From positions 558,001-622,000 of the forward strand of contig NZ_CP107532.1 of NCBI RefSeq assembly GCF_025813715.1: a DNA stretch of 64,000 bases. Reading direction: 5' to 3'. The translations under genes and the position numbers were made by a program. The notes beneath the pieces are model-generated. The model was not told the origin of the DNA and made no database searches. It saw only the letters and a program-made list of their open reading frames with translations. Position 1 is the first letter of the stretch. The number at the start of each line of letters is the position of its first letter. The stretch is from Methylobacterium sp. FF17 (GTDB taxonomy: Bacteria > Pseudomonadota > Alphaproteobacteria > Rhizobiales > Beijerinckiaceae). Below are positions 25,563-36,021 of this stretch, piece after piece.

Positions 25563-27152
25563 TTACTCGGCGGCGACGCGGTGTGCCTGGCTGCCGTCGG
25601 TGTAGGTCTCGGCCTGAAGGCGCTTGCCCGGAGCCGCGCGGCCCGGGAGCGGCGGCAGGGCACGGGCCTTTTCCAGGTCGATGCCCGCGCCCTCGGCGAC
25701 GCGGCGGCCGTAATCCTCATCGGCGTGGAGGAAGTGCCAGACCATCCGCAGCTGGATGGCTTCCGGGCACTGCTTCATGTCGCCGACGAGGTTGGCGATG
25801 AGGTCGTCGCGCTCCCAATCCTGGAACGAACGGTAGCGCTCGCCGGCCTGGGTGTAGTCGTCCTCGGTCCGCGAGGTCTGGTAGCGGCCGAGGTTGCCCT
25901 GCACCGGCTGGTGATAGTCCTTGGCGGGCTTGGGGGCCTCGCGCAGGCCCTCGGCCAGGGTCGAGGGCTCGTAGTTGATGTGCTTGTTCGGGCCGGTGCC
26001 GTCGACGTTGTAGGTCATCTGGCCGTCGCGCTGGTTCGAATAGACCTTCACGCCCGGCTGCGGCGCGTTGATCGGCAGTTGCAGGTAGTTGGCGCCGACG
26101 CGGTAGCGCTGGGTATCCGAGTAGGACAGCGTACGGCCCTGGAGCATCTTGTCGTCGGAGAAGTCGATGCCGTCCACGAGCACGCCCGTGCCGAAGGCCG
26201 ACTGCTCGACTTCCGCGAAGAAGTTGTCCGGCACGCGGTCCAGCACCATGCGGCCCACCGGCAGCAATGGGAACTGGTCGACTGGCCACAGCTTCGTGTC
26301 GTCGAGGGGGTCGAACGACAGGTGGTCGTTCGGGCCGTCGGGCATGATCTGCACGCAGAATTCCCACTCGGGGAAGTTGCCGGCCTTGATGTTGTCGTAG
26401 AGGTCGCGGGTCGCGTGGCCGACATCCTTGGCCTGGATCTCGGACGCCTGGGCCGAGGTCAGGTTACGGACGCCCTGCTTGGGCTCCCAGTGGAACTTGC
26501 ACAGCACCGCCTCGCCCTGGTCGTTGACCAGCTTGTAGGTGTTGACGCCCGAGCCTTCCATCTCGCGATAGTTGGCCGGAATGCCCCAGGGCGACTTCAG
26601 GTGCGTCACCATGTGGATGGCTTCGGGGTGCTGGGCCACGAAGTCGAAGAAGCGCCAGGCCTCCTGGCGGTTCGTCACCGGATCCGGCTTGAACGCGTGG
26701 ATCATGTCGGGGAACTTGATCGCGTCGCGGATGAAGAAGACCTTGAGGTTGTTGCCCACGAGGTCCCAGTTGCCCTCGACGGTCTTGAACTTCACAGCGA
26801 AGCCGCGCGGGTCGCGCTCGGTCTCGGGGCTCTCCTTGGCGCCGGCCACGGTGGAGAAGCGCACGAACATCGGAGTCTTCACGCCGGTCTCGTTCAGCAC
26901 GCGGGCGCGGGTGTACTTGGAGGCCGGCTCGTTGCCGATCTTGCCGTAGGCCTCGAAGTAGCCGTGCGCGCCGGCGCCGCGGGCATGCACCACGCGCTCC
27001 GGGATCCGCTCGCGGTCGAAATGGGTGATCTTCTCGATGAACTGGTAGTTCTCGAGGGTCGCCGGGCCGCGCTCGCCGACCGTACGGGTGCTCTGGTTGT
27101 CGCGAACCGGGTGGCCCTGGCGGGTGGTGAGAATGGGGCGCTGATCGCTCAT
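25563..27152 (-). CDS. katA: Monofunctional heme catalase
   Basis: A 529-residue small-subunit catalase. Distal His56 ([11 protein letters not shown]), distal Asn129 (GNWD) and proximal Tyr344 ([13 protein letters not shown], with Arg340) are all present, and the [24 protein letters not shown] block is intact. It dismutates H2O2 to water and oxygen. GAGAAGATACCGC precedes the ATG. It is divergent from an OxyR gene across 138 bases, so peroxide induction is very likely. The C-terminal 30 residues are ordinary for the clade. Confidence 0.97.
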   Translation of the reverse strand: MSDQRPILTTRQGHPVRDNQSTRTVGERGPATLENYQFIEKITHFDRERIPERVVHARGAGAHGYFEAYGKIGNEPASKYTRARVLNETGVKTPMFVRFSTVAGAKESPETERDPRGFAVKFKTVEGNWDLVGNNLKVFFIRDAIKFPDMIHAFKPDPVTNRQEAWRFFDFVAQHPEAIHMVTHLKSPWGIPANYREMEGSGVNTYKLVNDQGEAVLCKFHWEPKQGVRNLTSAQASEIQAKDVGHATRDLYDNIKAGNFPEWEFCVQIMPDGPNDHLSFDPLDDTKLWPVDQFPLLPVGRMVLDRVPDNFFAEVEQSAFGTGVLVDGIDFSDDKMLQGRTLSYSDTQRYRVGANYLQLPINAPQPGVKVYSNQRDGQMTYNVDGTGPNKHINYEPSTLAEGLREAPKPAKDYHQPVQGNLGRYQTSRTEDDYTQAGERYRSFQDWERDDLIANLVGDMKQCPEAIQLRMVWHFLHADEDYGRRVAEGAGIDLEKARALPPLPGRAAPGKRLQAETYTDGSQAHRVAAE

Positions 27153-27290
27153 GCGGTATCTTCTCGCTCGACGGAGATCGACGCGGCACGGGCCGCATCC
27201 AGACCTTGGAATGGTTCTGAGACACCCTTATGAACCGGCCCCTGCGATTTGGCCAATGCATCGTTACGAAGACGGTGATAGCCTCAGCCT
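27153..27290. promoter_or_regulatory. Divergent katA/oxyR promoter region
   Basis: A 138-bp spacer between the katA and oxyR start codons. It must carry both promoters and the OxyR operator; the strongest operator-like match is at its oxyR edge (next entry). Confidence 0.65.
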
Positions 27291-27292
27291 AT
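27278..27292. promoter_or_regulatory. OxyR-like box overlapping the oxyR start codon
   Basis: ATAG-N7-CTAT, identical to one dyad of the OxyR consensus, spans 27278-27292; its last two bases are the first two of the oxyR ATG at 27291. One helical turn upstream (27256 onward) is a weaker match. Binding here would suit autorepression. Confidence 0.6.
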
Positions 27293-28265
27293 GAATATGG
27301 CCGGCCTGTCCCTGCGCGATCTGGAATACGTGGTGGCGGTCGCCGAGGAAATGCATTTCGGCCGGGCGGCCGAGCGATGCAACGTCAGCCAGCCCACCTT
27401 GAGCGTCCAGGTGCGCAAGCTGGAGGATCTGCTCGGCCTCGCGCTGTTCGAGCGCGGCAACCGGCGGGTGATGCTGACGCCGGCGGGCCAGACCATCGTG
27501 CGCCAGGCCCGGGTGGTCATGGCGGAAGCCCAGCGCCTGCTCGTGCTGGCGAGCGAAGGGCGGGGCGCGCCGCTCACCGGACGCCTCGTGCTCGCGGCGA
27601 TCCAGACGCTGGGGCCCTATCTGTTCCCCCTGATCCTGCGGACGCTGCGGCAGGAATTCCCGCTCCTCGCGCTCGCGCTCAGCGAGGCCCGCACGGCGGA
27701 GATCCTGGAGGGCCTGCGCAACGGCCGCATCGACGCGGCCCTTCTCTCCTTGCCCGTGCCGGCCTCGGGGCTGACCGTCTCGCCGCTCTTCGTCGAGCCG
27801 TTCCAGCTCACCTGCCCGGCCGAGCACCCGCTGGCGCGCGGCGGTGCCCTGCGTGCCACCGACATCGCGGGGCCGGACCTCCTCCTCCTCGACGAGGGCA
27901 ATTGCCTGCGCGACCAGACCGTGGCGGCCTGCGGCGCCGGCTCGGCCGCCGGACGCCACGCCACCAGCCTGGAGACGCTGCGCTCGATGGTGGCGGCGGG
28001 GGCCGGCTACACGCTCCTGCCGGCGCTGGCGGTGCCGTCCGGCCCGGATCCGAGCGGGCTCACCGTCACCCGCAGCTTCGACGTGGACGGGCCCGGCCGG
28101 ACCGTGGCCCTGGTCTGGCGCACCAGCGATCCGCGCGCGGACGGGCTCGCGCATCTCGCCGCCTTCTTCCGCGCGCACGCGCCCACGGGCACCGCCGCCT
28201 GCCGGGACGACGGCATGCCGCGAACGCGGACCGCGCGCCGTGACAGTGCGGCCGATCCGGTGTAG
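27291..28265 (+). CDS. oxyR: Hydrogen peroxide-inducible regulator OxyR
   Basis: A 324-residue LysR-type regulator with an N-terminal winged helix (residues 6-66, FGRAAERCNVSQPTLSVQVRKLE). The effector domain carries the redox pair in CLRDQTVAAC, Cys205 and Cys214, with the same eight-residue spacing as C199/C208 of E. coli OxyR. It should sense H2O2 by disulfide formation and activate katA next door. A second ATG two codons in could serve as start. The last 30 residues are a low-complexity tail. Confidence 0.93.
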   Translation: MNMAGLSLRDLEYVVAVAEEMHFGRAAERCNVSQPTLSVQVRKLEDLLGLALFERGNRRVMLTPAGQTIVRQARVVMAEAQRLLVLASEGRGAPLTGRLVLAAIQTLGPYLFPLILRTLRQEFPLLALALSEARTAEILEGLRNGRIDAALLSLPVPASGLTVSPLFVEPFQLTCPAEHPLARGGALRATDIAGPDLLLLDEGNCLRDQTVAACGAGSAAGRHATSLETLRSMVAAGAGYTLLPALAVPSGPDPSGLTVTRSFDVDGPGRTVALVWRTSDPRADGLAHLAAFFRAHAPTGTAACRDDGMPRTRTARRDSAADPV

Positions 28266-28313
28266 CGCCCGGCGCGACGGGCATTCCTGCCCGGCCCCTC
28301 CCCGGCATCCCCC

Positions 28314-29363
28314 GTGTCCTCACTGCGCTTCCTCGGCCGTTGGGCGGCCCTCCTCGCGGCCTCCGGACTCCTCGCCTACGGCCTCGAGCACGCACATTTC
28401 CCGGCGGCGCTGCTGCTCGGGCCGATGGTGGCGGCCATCGCCTTCGGGGTCGGGGGCGCCGACCTGTCCGTGCCGAAGGCCGGCTTCCAGGCTGCCCAGG
28501 CGATGATCGGCTGCCTCGTCGCCCATACCGTCACGGGCGAGATCGTCGCCACGGTCACGGAGGACGGCCTGCTGATCCTCGCGGTTGTCCTCGTCACCGT
28601 GCTCGTCGGCGGCGCGGTGGGCTGGGCCCTGACCCGCCTGCGCATCCTGCCCGGCACCACCGCCGCCTGGGGCTCCTCGCCCGGCGGGGCCGCCGCCATG
28701 GTGGCGATGTCGGAGGAATACGGCGCCGATCCGCGCCTCGTCGCCTTCATGCAGTATGTCCGCGTCGTGGCCGTCGTGCTCTCGGCCTCCGTGATGGCAC
28801 GCCTGCTCACGGACGTGTCGGGCAGCGGCACCGCCGCCGCGCCGGCCGCCGTCGCACCGCTCTCCGTCCTCGTGACCCTCGCGGTCGCGGCCTGCGGCGC
28901 GGCGCTGGCAAAACTCCTGCGCCTGCCGGCCTACGCGCTGATCGGCCCGATGCTGCTCGGCGCCGCCCTGCATGCCTCCGGCCTCGCAGCCATGGCGCTG
29001 CCGATGCCGATGCTCGACCTCGCCTACGCCACCATCGGCTGGTATGTGGGCCTGCGTTTCCGCCGCGAGACCCTGCGCGAGACGGTCACGGCGCTGCCCG
29101 GCGTCGTCATCGCCACGCTCGGCGTCATCGCGCTCTGCGGCGGCTGGGCCTACGGGCTGACCTTCCTGCTCCCCATCGACTTCCTCACCGCCTACCTCGC
29201 CACCAGCCCGGGCGGGCTCGATTCGGTGGCGATCATCGCGGTCGGCTCCAAGGTCGACGTCTCCTTCGTCCTCGCGGTGCAGACCCTGCGCCTCTTCGTG
29301 GTGCTGGTGACCGGCCCCATCGTGGCGAAGTGGATCGCCCGCAGCGCCCCGGCGGCCCCTTGA
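28314..29363 (+). CDS. AbrB-family membrane protein (PF05145 type)
   Basis: A 349-residue hydrophobic protein with about ten membrane segments arranged as two related halves. Each half has a conserved turn of the kind LLGPMV (residues 36 and about 220) and a GG-rich loop (SSPGGAAAMVAM, ATSPGGLDSVAII). This is the family once mislabelled ammonia monooxygenase and unrelated to the DNA-binding AbrB. Function is not known; transport is plausible from topology. The start is GTG 28314. The dgkA ATG follows one base after its stop. Confidence 0.85.
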   Translation: MSSLRFLGRWAALLAASGLLAYGLEHAHFPAALLLGPMVAAIAFGVGGADLSVPKAGFQAAQAMIGCLVAHTVTGEIVATVTEDGLLILAVVLVTVLVGGAVGWALTRLRILPGTTAAWGSSPGGAAAMVAMSEEYGADPRLVAFMQYVRVVAVVLSASVMARLLTDVSGSGTAAAPAAVAPLSVLVTLAVAACGAALAKLLRLPAYALIGPMLLGAALHASGLAAMALPMPMLDLAYATIGWYVGLRFRRETLRETVTALPGVVIATLGVIALCGGWAYGLTFLLPIDFLTAYLATSPGGLDSVAIIAVGSKVDVSFVLAVQTLRLFVVLVTGPIVAKWIARSAPAAP

Positions 29364-29364
29364 G

Positions 29365-29712
29365 ATGCACGCCCTCTACCTCGCCTTCCTGAACTCCTGG
29401 CGCGGCCTCGTGCACGGGGCGCGCACCGAACGCGCGGTGCGCCTCGAACTCGTGCTCCTCATCGTCGGCGTGCCGCTGGGGCTTCTGCTGGGCGCGACCC
29501 TCTGGGTCCGGGTGGCGCTTCTGGCGACCCTGCTCCTGATGCTGGCCGCCGAGTTCCTGAATACGGCGATCGAGAAGCTGTGCGACCACCTCCATCCCGC
29601 CCAGCACCCGAAGATCGGGATCGTCAAGGACCTCGCCTCGGCCGGGACCTTCTCCGCGCAAGGGATCGCGGCCCTGGTCTGGATCGCGGCGCTGATCGAG
29701 CGCCTCGCCTGA
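29365..29712 (+). CDS. dgkA: Diacylglycerol kinase
   Basis: A 115-residue trimeric membrane kinase of the prokaryotic DgkA family. Three membrane segments and the signature AAEFLNTAIEKLCDHLHP, where the Glu and Asn belong to the active site, are clear, and KDLASAGTFSAQGIAALVW completes it. It phosphorylates diacylglycerol, recycling it to phosphatidate. The gene is contiguous with the AbrB-family gene, so the two are probably cotranscribed. Confidence 0.93.
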   Translation: MHALYLAFLNSWRGLVHGARTERAVRLELVLLIVGVPLGLLLGATLWVRVALLATLLLMLAAEFLNTAIEKLCDHLHPAQHPKIGIVKDLASAGTFSAQGIAALVWIAALIERLA

Positions 29713-29776
29713 CCGGAATCCCGCGACCGAGCCGCCCGCGACAGGACCTCGCTCGCTTCTGGCGCCTCGAGCGCCT

Positions 29777-31372
29777 ATGTCCGGGCGAGCCCCATCGCAC
29801 CGCACCACCGCCGGAGCCCGTGTCTCCTTGACCGACTACATCCGCAAGATCCTCACCGCCCGCGTCTACGACGTCGCCATCGAGAGCCCGCTCGACCCGA
29901 TGCCGCGCATGTCGGCGCGCCTCGGCCGCCCCGTGCTCCTGAAGCGCGAGGATCTGCAGCCGGTGTTCTCCTTCAAGCTGCGCGGCGCCTACAACAAGAT
30001 GTCGGGGCTCGACCCCGAGCTCCTGTCGCGCGGAGTCGTCTGCGCCTCGGCCGGGAACCATGCGCAGGGAGTGGCGCTGGCCGCCGCCCGGCTCAACGTC
30101 CGCGCCGTGATCGTGATGCCGCGCACCACCCCGGCGATCAAGGTCGATGCCTGCCGGGCGCGGGGCGCCGAGGTGATCCTGTTCGGCGACGCCTTCGACG
30201 AGGCCCTGGGCCATGCCCGGGAACTGGAGGCGCGCGACGGCCTGACCTTCCTGCACCCCTTCGACGACCCCGACGTGATCGCCGGCCAGGGCACCATCGG
30301 GATGGAGATCCTGACCCAGCATTCCGGGCCGATCGAGGCGATCTTCGTGCCCATCGGCGGCGGCGGTCTGGCGGCCGGTATCGCGACCTTCGTGAAGTAC
30401 CTGCGCCCCGAGACCCGGGTGATCGGCGTGGAACCGGACGACGCCGCCTGCATGGCGGCGGCGCTCGCGGCCGGCGAGCGCGTGGTGCTGCCGACCGTCG
30501 GCCTCTTCGCCGACGGCGTCGCCGTGCGCGAGGCGGGTGCGGAGACCTTCCGGCTCTGCCGCGAATTCCTCGACGAGGTCATCACCGTCGATACCGACGC
30601 CATGTGCGCGGCGGTCAAGGACATCTTCGACGACACCCGCGCGATCTCGGAGCCCTCGGGGGCGCTGGCGCTCGCCGGCGCGAAGGCCTACGCCGCCCGC
30701 GAGGGGGACGGCACCGGCACCGGAACCCTGGTGGCGATCTCCAGCGGCGCCAATCTCAACTTCGACCGCCTGCGCCACATCGCCGAGCGCGCCGAGATCG
30801 GCGAGCAGCGCGAGGTGCTGCTGGGCGTCACCATCCCCGAGCGGCCGGGCGCCTACCGCGCCTTCATCCAGACGCTGGGCCCCCGCGCCATCACCGAGTT
30901 CAACTACCGCCATGCCGCAGGCGCCGACGCGCAGATCTTCGTCGGCATCAATCTCGCCGGCGGACGCCGCGAGAAGCAGGCGCTCATCGCCTCGCTCACG
31001 GCGGCGGGCTATCGCGCGGTCGACATGAGCGACAACGAAATGGCCAAGGTCCACATCCGCTACATGGTGGGGGGCCGGGCCACGGGGCTTGCCCACGAGC
31101 GCCTCTACCGCTTCCAGTTCCCGGAGCGCCCGGGCGCGCTGATGAAGTTCCTCGACGCCCTGGGCGAGGGCTTCGACATCACCCTGTTCCACTACCGCAA
31201 CCACGGCGCCGATTACGGCCGGGTGCTCGCCGGCATCGAGGTGCCGCCGGCCGAGCGCGCGCGGTTCGATGCGGCCATCGAGGCGCTGCACTATCCCTGC
31301 GTCGACGAGACCGACAACCCGGCCTACCGGATGTTCCTCGATGACGGCCGCGCCTCGGGCGAGGCCGCCTGA
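29777..31372 (+). CDS. ilvA: Threonine ammonia-lyase
   Basis: A protein of up to 531 residues. The PLP lysine is in [12 protein letters not shown] (Lys67 in this numbering), followed by [13 protein letters not shown] and the phosphate loop [10 protein letters not shown]. The C-terminal 190 residues contain two ACT-like regulatory units ([24 protein letters not shown]), as in biosynthetic, isoleucine-inhibited enzymes. It makes 2-oxobutyrate for isoleucine synthesis. The conserved protein starts at TTG 29828 (LTDYIRKIL), which has GGAG 13 bases upstream; ATG 29777 would add 17 residues. Confidence 0.95.
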   Translation: MSGRAPSHRTTAGARVSLTDYIRKILTARVYDVAIESPLDPMPRMSARLGRPVLLKREDLQPVFSFKLRGAYNKMSGLDPELLSRGVVCASAGNHAQGVALAAARLNVRAVIVMPRTTPAIKVDACRARGAEVILFGDAFDEALGHARELEARDGLTFLHPFDDPDVIAGQGTIGMEILTQHSGPIEAIFVPIGGGGLAAGIATFVKYLRPETRVIGVEPDDAACMAAALAAGERVVLPTVGLFADGVAVREAGAETFRLCREFLDEVITVDTDAMCAAVKDIFDDTRAISEPSGALALAGAKAYAAREGDGTGTGTLVAISSGANLNFDRLRHIAERAEIGEQREVLLGVTIPERPGAYRAFIQTLGPRAITEFNYRHAAGADAQIFVGINLAGGRREKQALIASLTAAGYRAVDMSDNEMAKVHIRYMVGGRATGLAHERLYRFQFPERPGALMKFLDALGEGFDITLFHYRNHGADYGRVLAGIEVPPAERARFDAAIEALHYPCVDETDNPAYRMFLDDGRASGEAA

Positions 31373-31381
31373 ACCGGCGCA

Positions 31382-31414
31382 GCATCCGTGCAGGACACGC
31401 TCCGGCACGGATGC
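31382..31414 (+). terminator. Hairpin downstream of ilvA
   Basis: A perfect 10-bp stem GCATCCGTGC/GCACGGATGC with a 13-base loop, ten bases past the ilvA stop. No T run follows. Confidence 0.45.
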
Positions 31415-31475
31415 AGAGGCGGGCGTGCGGCTGCCGCCCGTCGTCCTTCCGCGGGACCACGGCCGCACCGAACAT

Positions 31476-31614
31476 ATCAAATGTTCGGATAGAGCAAGTA
31501 ACGTGTCGTGAACGTCGCGCACGAAATAAGGTTCGTGCGCGGCTGTCGCGCAATTTTTCCTTTAACATTTGGATACAATACCGGAGGCCGAACTCCTGGA
31601 TTGGTCCCGCCAGA
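31476..31614 (+). promoter_or_regulatory. A+T-rich leader of the chemoreceptor gene
   Basis: An island of low G+C with a perfect 9-bp inverted repeat GCGCACGAA/TTCGTGCGC at 31517-31540 (6-base spacer) and AACAT/ATGTT arms near 31473-31487. TACAAT at 31574 could be a -10 box, but no matching -35 was found. It presumably drives the chemoreceptor gene. Confidence 0.45.
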
Positions 31615-33765
31615 ATGCCACGTCTCACCAGCCTGAATGTCCGCTTGCCCGCGATCACGGTGGGCCTCGCCCTCGTCAGCGCGACCGTGATGGGAGGCCT
31701 GAGCTGGTACAGCGCCCGCGACGGCCTGGTGAGCGCCGCGCAGGAGCGCCTGCAGTTCGCCGCCTCGGCGCGCAAGGCCGGGCTCGAACTCGTCTCGGAG
31801 CGCGTCGTCGGAGATCTCGCGACCGTGGCGGCCAACCCGCAGGTCGGCGGGAATTTCGGTGACCTCGTGGAGGCGCTCGATCCGGGCAAGGCCGATTACG
31901 CGGCGCTCGTGCGTGGCTACACCGAGGGCACGACGCTGGAGGCCCGGCTCGCGGCCGAGGCTGCCGGCACGATGTACGGCCGCCGCCACGCCAAGGTCCA
32001 GGAGGTCGCCCGCAAGCTGATCGAGCGGCCCGGCTACGCCGACCTCGTCTTCGTCTCCGAGGATGGCCGCGTCGTCTACACCACCACCAAGGGCGCGGAT
32101 TTCGGACGTTCCCTCTCGGAATCGGAGCTCCGCGCGACCGGCCTCGCCCGGCTGGTGGAACGCCTGAAGGGCGCTGGCGGGGACGCGACACTCTTCGAGG
32201 ACTATGCCGCCTACCCGGCCGAAGCCGGTCCCTCGGCCTTCCTCGGCCGCGCCGTGAGCCGGCGGGCGAACGTCGCCATGGGCACCGGCCAGGAGGCCGC
32301 CCGGATCGGCTTCGTGGTGCTGCGCCTGACCCCGGCCCTGTTCGACCGCACGCTCTCGGACCGGGGCGGCCTCGGCGAGACCGGACAGGTTCTCACCATC
32401 GGCGGCGACGGCCTCCTGCGCAGCAACCCGCCGCTCTCCAAGGCGGTGAAGGCCGGCGGAGCGGCCACGGATCTCGGCCTCGACCGGGCTGCCCTGACCA
32501 CCGACCGGCCCTTCGCCTACGACGCGGGCGCACAGGCCCGCATGGCTGCGACCGCCCGGGTCTCCGTCCTCGGCGCCCCCTGGACGATCGTCGCCGAGCA
32601 GGCCGAGACCGAGACCCTCGCGGCGGTGGACACCCTGACCCGCGCCCTCGCCCTCTCGGCGCTCGCGGTCCTCGCCGTCACGGCGATCCTCGGCCTCCTG
32701 TTCGCCCGCGCCACCGTCGGCCCCCTCGGCGCGCTGACCCGGGCACTGCAGGCGCTGGCCCGCCGCGAGACTCTCGCCGAGGTGCCGGGAAGCCGCCGCG
32801 CCGACGAGATCGGCGACATCGCCCGGGCCGTCGTCACGATCCGCGACATCTCCCTCGAGGAGGCCGCGCAGCAGCTCACGACCACCGAGGCGGCGCGCCT
32901 GCGCGAGGAGACCGAGCGGCGGACGCTCCTGCGTGACCTCGCTGACCGCTTCGAGCGCTCCGTCGGCGGCATCGTCGGCACCGTCTCGCAGGCCTCTTCG
33001 GACCTGCAGGACGCCGCCACCGGCATGACCGAGGCGGTGGCCGGCACGGCGCGGCGTTCGACCGTCGTGGCGGCGACCGCACAGGAGACCGCTGGCAACG
33101 TCAACGCGGTGGCGGCCGCGGCCGAGGAGCTCGGCGCCACGGTCGGCGAGATCGGCCGGCAGGTGGAGCAGGCCTCGTCCATGTCGGCCCAGGCCGTCGA
33201 GGAGGCGGGACGCACCGCCGGGACCATGCAGACCCTGTCGGACGCCGCCACCCGCATCGGCGACGTGGTCGGTCTCGTCTCCCAGATCGCCAGCCAGACC
33301 AACCTGCTGGCGCTCAACGCCACCATCGAGGCGGCCCGCGCCGGCGAGGCCGGACGGGGCTTCGCGGTGGTCGCCGCGGAGGTGAAGAACCTCGCCGAAC
33401 AGACCAGCCGGGCCACCACCGAGATCGCCGGGCAGGTCGAGGCCATCCGCTCGGCCACGACCGGCGCCACCGGCGCGATCCGCAGCATCGTCACGCGGAT
33501 CGAGGGTATGAGCGTCGTCACCGGCAGCATCGCCGCGGCGGTCGAGGAGCAGGGCGTGACGACCCAGGAGATCGTGCGCAACATGGGCCAGGCCTCCGCG
33601 GGAACCGGCGCCATGAGCCAGGACATCGAGGCGGTCGCGCACTCGGCCGCCGAGGCCGGCGCGACGGCGGATCAGGTCCAGCGCGCCTCCGCCGACCTTT
33701 CCCGCCAGTCCGAGCAGCTGCGCACGGAAGTCGCCGGCTTCCTCGCCACCGTCCGGGCCGCCTGA
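31615..33765 (+). CDS. Methyl-accepting chemotaxis protein
   Basis: A 716-residue transducer: TM1 near 10-30, a periplasmic sensor of about 310 residues (Cache-like), TM2 near 343-365, a HAMP domain to about 420 and a cytoplasmic coiled-coil signalling domain. The hairpin tip [20 protein letters not shown] begins near residue 553 and is highly conserved. The ligand is unknown. The frame is open upstream to 31411, but the membrane anchor begins right after ATG 31615. No other che genes are nearby, so it is an orphan receptor. Confidence 0.93.
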   Translation: MPRLTSLNVRLPAITVGLALVSATVMGGLSWYSARDGLVSAAQERLQFAASARKAGLELVSERVVGDLATVAANPQVGGNFGDLVEALDPGKADYAALVRGYTEGTTLEARLAAEAAGTMYGRRHAKVQEVARKLIERPGYADLVFVSEDGRVVYTTTKGADFGRSLSESELRATGLARLVERLKGAGGDATLFEDYAAYPAEAGPSAFLGRAVSRRANVAMGTGQEAARIGFVVLRLTPALFDRTLSDRGGLGETGQVLTIGGDGLLRSNPPLSKAVKAGGAATDLGLDRAALTTDRPFAYDAGAQARMAATARVSVLGAPWTIVAEQAETETLAAVDTLTRALALSALAVLAVTAILGLLFARATVGPLGALTRALQALARRETLAEVPGSRRADEIGDIARAVVTIRDISLEEAAQQLTTTEAARLREETERRTLLRDLADRFERSVGGIVGTVSQASSDLQDAATGMTEAVAGTARRSTVVAATAQETAGNVNAVAAAAEELGATVGEIGRQVEQASSMSAQAVEEAGRTAGTMQTLSDAATRIGDVVGLVSQIASQTNLLALNATIEAARAGEAGRGFAVVAAEVKNLAEQTSRATTEIAGQVEAIRSATTGATGAIRSIVTRIEGMSVVTGSIAAAVEEQGVTTQEIVRNMGQASAGTGAMSQDIEAVAHSAAEAGATADQVQRASADLSRQSEQLRTEVAGFLATVRAA

Positions 33766-33780
33766 CCGCGGCTCAGGCAT

Positions 33781-33885
33781 GACCACCCCATGGGCCGGCG
33801 GCGTATGCCGGCCTTGACCACCGCATGGGCCGGCGGTGTCCGCCGGCCTTGATGATCGCATGGGCCGGCGGCGTCCGCCGGCCTT
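33781..33885. repeat. Three tandem 35-bp repeats, each encoding a hairpin
   Basis: Units 33781-33815, 33816-33850 and 33851-33885 are near-identical. Each contains GGCCGGCGG and CCGCCGGCC separated by 3 bases, a 9-bp near-perfect stem (the first unit has two changes in the right arm). They fill the gap between the chemoreceptor and lgt. Confidence 0.95.
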
Positions 33886-33909
33886 GACCCCCCGGGGGGC
33901 TTGGCTCCA

Positions 33910-34830
33910 ATGCCCCGGCTCAACCGGGACGCACCGCCGATGCCGCCGCTCCTCGCCCTGCCCTTCCCCGCCATCGACCCGGTGGCGGTCGCGATCGGGC
34001 CGATCACCATCAAGTGGTACGCGCTGGCCTACATCGTCGGCCTGCTCGGCGGCTGGTACTACGCGCGCCGGCTGGTGGCGGCGGACCGGTACTGGGGGGT
34101 GGTGCGCCGCCCGGGCCTCAACGACATCGACGACCTCATCGTCTGGGTGGCGCTCGGCGTCGTGCTGGGCGGGCGCATCGGCTACGTGCTGTTCTACAAC
34201 CTGCCGCTCTACCTCGCGGATCCCATCGAGATCCTGGCCATCCGCAACGGCGGCATGTCCTTCCACGGCGGCTTCCTCGGTGCCGTGCTGGCGATGGTGC
34301 TGTTCGCCCGGGCCCGCAAGCTCCAGGCCCTGACGCTGCTGGACCTCGCCGCGGTGGTGGTGCCGATCGGGCTGTTCTTCGGGCGGATCGCCAATTTCGT
34401 GAACGGCGAATTGTGGGGCCGCATCGCCCCGGACTTTCCCTACGCGGTGGTGTTTCCCACCGGCGGCCCCCTGCCCCGCCATCCGAGCCAGCTCTACGAG
34501 GCCGCGACCGAGGGGGCCCTACTCTTCGTCGTGATGCTCCTGGCCGTGCGGGCGCAAGGCTTTCGCAAGCCCGGCCTGATGGGCGGGATCTTCGTCCTCG
34601 GCTACGCCCTCAGCCGGACGTTCTGCGAGTTCTTCCGCGAGCCCGACCGCCAGCTCGGCTACCTGTTCGGCACCGAAGACTGGTCGACCGGCGGCATCAC
34701 CATGGGCATGGTGCTATGCGTGCCGATGGCGCTGGTGGGCCTCGGCGCCATCGCGCTGGCCCTGCGCGGCACCACGCGCCCCCGCGTCACCGCCGCGGAG
34801 GCGCCGGCCCCGAAGGCGGACGCGGCGTGA
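33910..34830 (+). CDS. lgt: Prolipoprotein diacylglyceryl transferase
   Basis: A 306-residue inner-membrane enzyme. Key family words: [29 protein letters not shown], the Lgt signature [14 protein letters not shown] with its essential arginine, and RHPSQLYEA. It transfers diacylglyceryl from phosphatidylglycerol to the lipobox cysteine of prolipoproteins. Start choice is open: TTG 33901, ATG 33910 (after GGGGGG) or ATG 33940, where family similarity begins. Its stop overlaps the next gene's GTG. Confidence 0.95.
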   Translation: MPRLNRDAPPMPPLLALPFPAIDPVAVAIGPITIKWYALAYIVGLLGGWYYARRLVAADRYWGVVRRPGLNDIDDLIVWVALGVVLGGRIGYVLFYNLPLYLADPIEILAIRNGGMSFHGGFLGAVLAMVLFARARKLQALTLLDLAAVVVPIGLFFGRIANFVNGELWGRIAPDFPYAVVFPTGGPLPRHPSQLYEAATEGALLFVVMLLAVRAQGFRKPGLMGGIFVLGYALSRTFCEFFREPDRQLGYLFGTEDWSTGGITMGMVLCVPMALVGLGAIALALRGTTRPRVTAAEAPAPKADAA

Positions 34831-35909
34831 CCACCACGCTCTTAGCCGAAATCCGCGACGAGATCCTGGCCTCCGGGCCGATCGGGCTCGACCGCTACAT
34901 GGGCCTCTGCCTCGGCCATCCGGTGCACGGCTACTATCGCACCCGCGACCCCCTCGGGGCCCGGGGCGACTTCGTGACCGCGCCCGAGATCAGCCAGATG
35001 TTCGGCGAGTTGATCGGGATCTGGATCGCGGCGACCTGGGCGGCCATGGGCGCCCCGAACGACCTCCTCCTGGTGGAGCTCGGCCCCGGACGCGGCACCC
35101 TGATGCAGGACGCGCTTCGGGCGCTCGCCCGCGCCGCCCCGACCCTGCGCCCCGCGCTCCATCTGGTCGAGACGAGCCCGGTCCTTCGCGCCGAGCAGGA
35201 ACGGCGCCTCGGCGACGCGTCACCCGTCTGGCACGATTCGATCGCGACGCTGCCCGCCGCGCCGATGATCGTGGTCGCCAATGAATTCTTCGACGCCCTG
35301 CCCGTCCGCCAGTTCCAGCGCGCGGAGCGCGGCTGGTTCGAGCGCCTCGTCGGACTCGCGCCGGACGGGAACGCCCTCGCCTTCGGCCTCGCGGCGGAGC
35401 CCGACACCCGCATCACCGCGAGCGGCCCGAACGGCGTGCTGATGACCCTGCCGGGGGCCGCCCTCGCGTGCGTGCGCGCTCTCGCCCGCCGCGTCGTCGC
35501 CGACCGGGGCGCGGTGCTGGCCATCGATTACGGCCATGTCCGGCCGGGCTTCGGCGACTCGCTCCAGGCGGTGCGCGGCCACGCCTTCGTCCCGCCCCTC
35601 ACCGCTCCGGGCGAAGCCGACCTCACGACCCACGTGGATTTCGCGGCCCTCGGCCGCGCCGCGACCAGCGAGGGCGCGGCCCTGCACGGTCCCGTCGACC
35701 AGCGCGACTTCCTCCTGGCGCTGGGCCTGCGCGAGCGGGCCGAACGCCTCGGCCGCGACGCGAGCCCGGCGCAGCGCGACGCGATCACGGCGGCGGCGAC
35801 CCGCCTGACGGATCCCTCGCGGCGCGGAATGGGCAGCCTGTTCAAGGCGATGGCGTTCTCGGACTCGGCGCTGACGGCTCTACCGGGACTTCCGCCGGCG
35901 AAGCCGTAG
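34827..35909 (+). CDS. MidA/NDUFAF7-like SAM-dependent methyltransferase
   Basis: A 360-residue class I methyltransferase of the PF02636 family. [20 protein letters not shown] is the family hallmark, [16 protein letters not shown] is the SAM-binding motif I, and [16 protein letters not shown] and [20 protein letters not shown] follow. The mitochondrial homologue NDUFAF7 methylates an arginine of a complex I subunit; bacterial function is less certain. GTG 34827 overlaps the lgt stop (GTGA), the usual lgt-midA pairing in alphaproteobacteria. Confidence 0.9.
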   Translation: MTTTLLAEIRDEILASGPIGLDRYMGLCLGHPVHGYYRTRDPLGARGDFVTAPEISQMFGELIGIWIAATWAAMGAPNDLLLVELGPGRGTLMQDALRALARAAPTLRPALHLVETSPVLRAEQERRLGDASPVWHDSIATLPAAPMIVVANEFFDALPVRQFQRAERGWFERLVGLAPDGNALAFGLAAEPDTRITASGPNGVLMTLPGAALACVRALARRVVADRGAVLAIDYGHVRPGFGDSLQAVRGHAFVPPLTAPGEADLTTHVDFAALGRAATSEGAALHGPVDQRDFLLALGLRERAERLGRDASPAQRDAITAAATRLTDPSRRGMGSLFKAMAFSDSALTALPGLPPAKP

Positions 35910-35928
35910 ACGGATCGTTCGACGCGAC

Positions 35929-36021
35929 TCAATGCGCGCGGCGGGCGGACCGAAGCGTGCCCCGGCCCAGCGCGCGGGCGCCGAGCGGGAACAGCAGCAG
36001 GGTCAGGGTATGGGTATCCAT
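35929..36021 (-). CDS. Possible 30-residue peptide
   Basis: MDTHTLTLLLFPLGARALG... has a short hydrophobic N-terminal half and an Arg-rich tail, with almost every third codon base G or C, unlike random sequence here. GGGAA lies about 10 bases upstream of ATG 36021. It is too short to judge by similarity. Confidence 0.3.
   Translation of the reverse strand: MDTHTLTLLLFPLGARALGRGTLRSARRAH

Noticed and set aside
28314..29363. Ammonia monooxygenase or DNA-binding AbrB regulator
   Set aside because: Both names are historical annotation errors for this membrane family; the protein is almost entirely hydrophobic and has no DNA-binding domain.
29624..31522. A 632-codon minus-strand frame opposite ilvA
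   Set aside because: It is the antisense shadow of a clear threonine ammonia-lyase; no motif is present.
33781..33885. CRISPR array
   Set aside because: The three 35-bp units abut directly with no spacers, and no cas genes are present.
31477..34482. A 1001-codon minus-strand frame opposite the chemoreceptor and lgt
   Set aside because: The translation is compositionally biased and shadows two unmistakable plus-strand genes.
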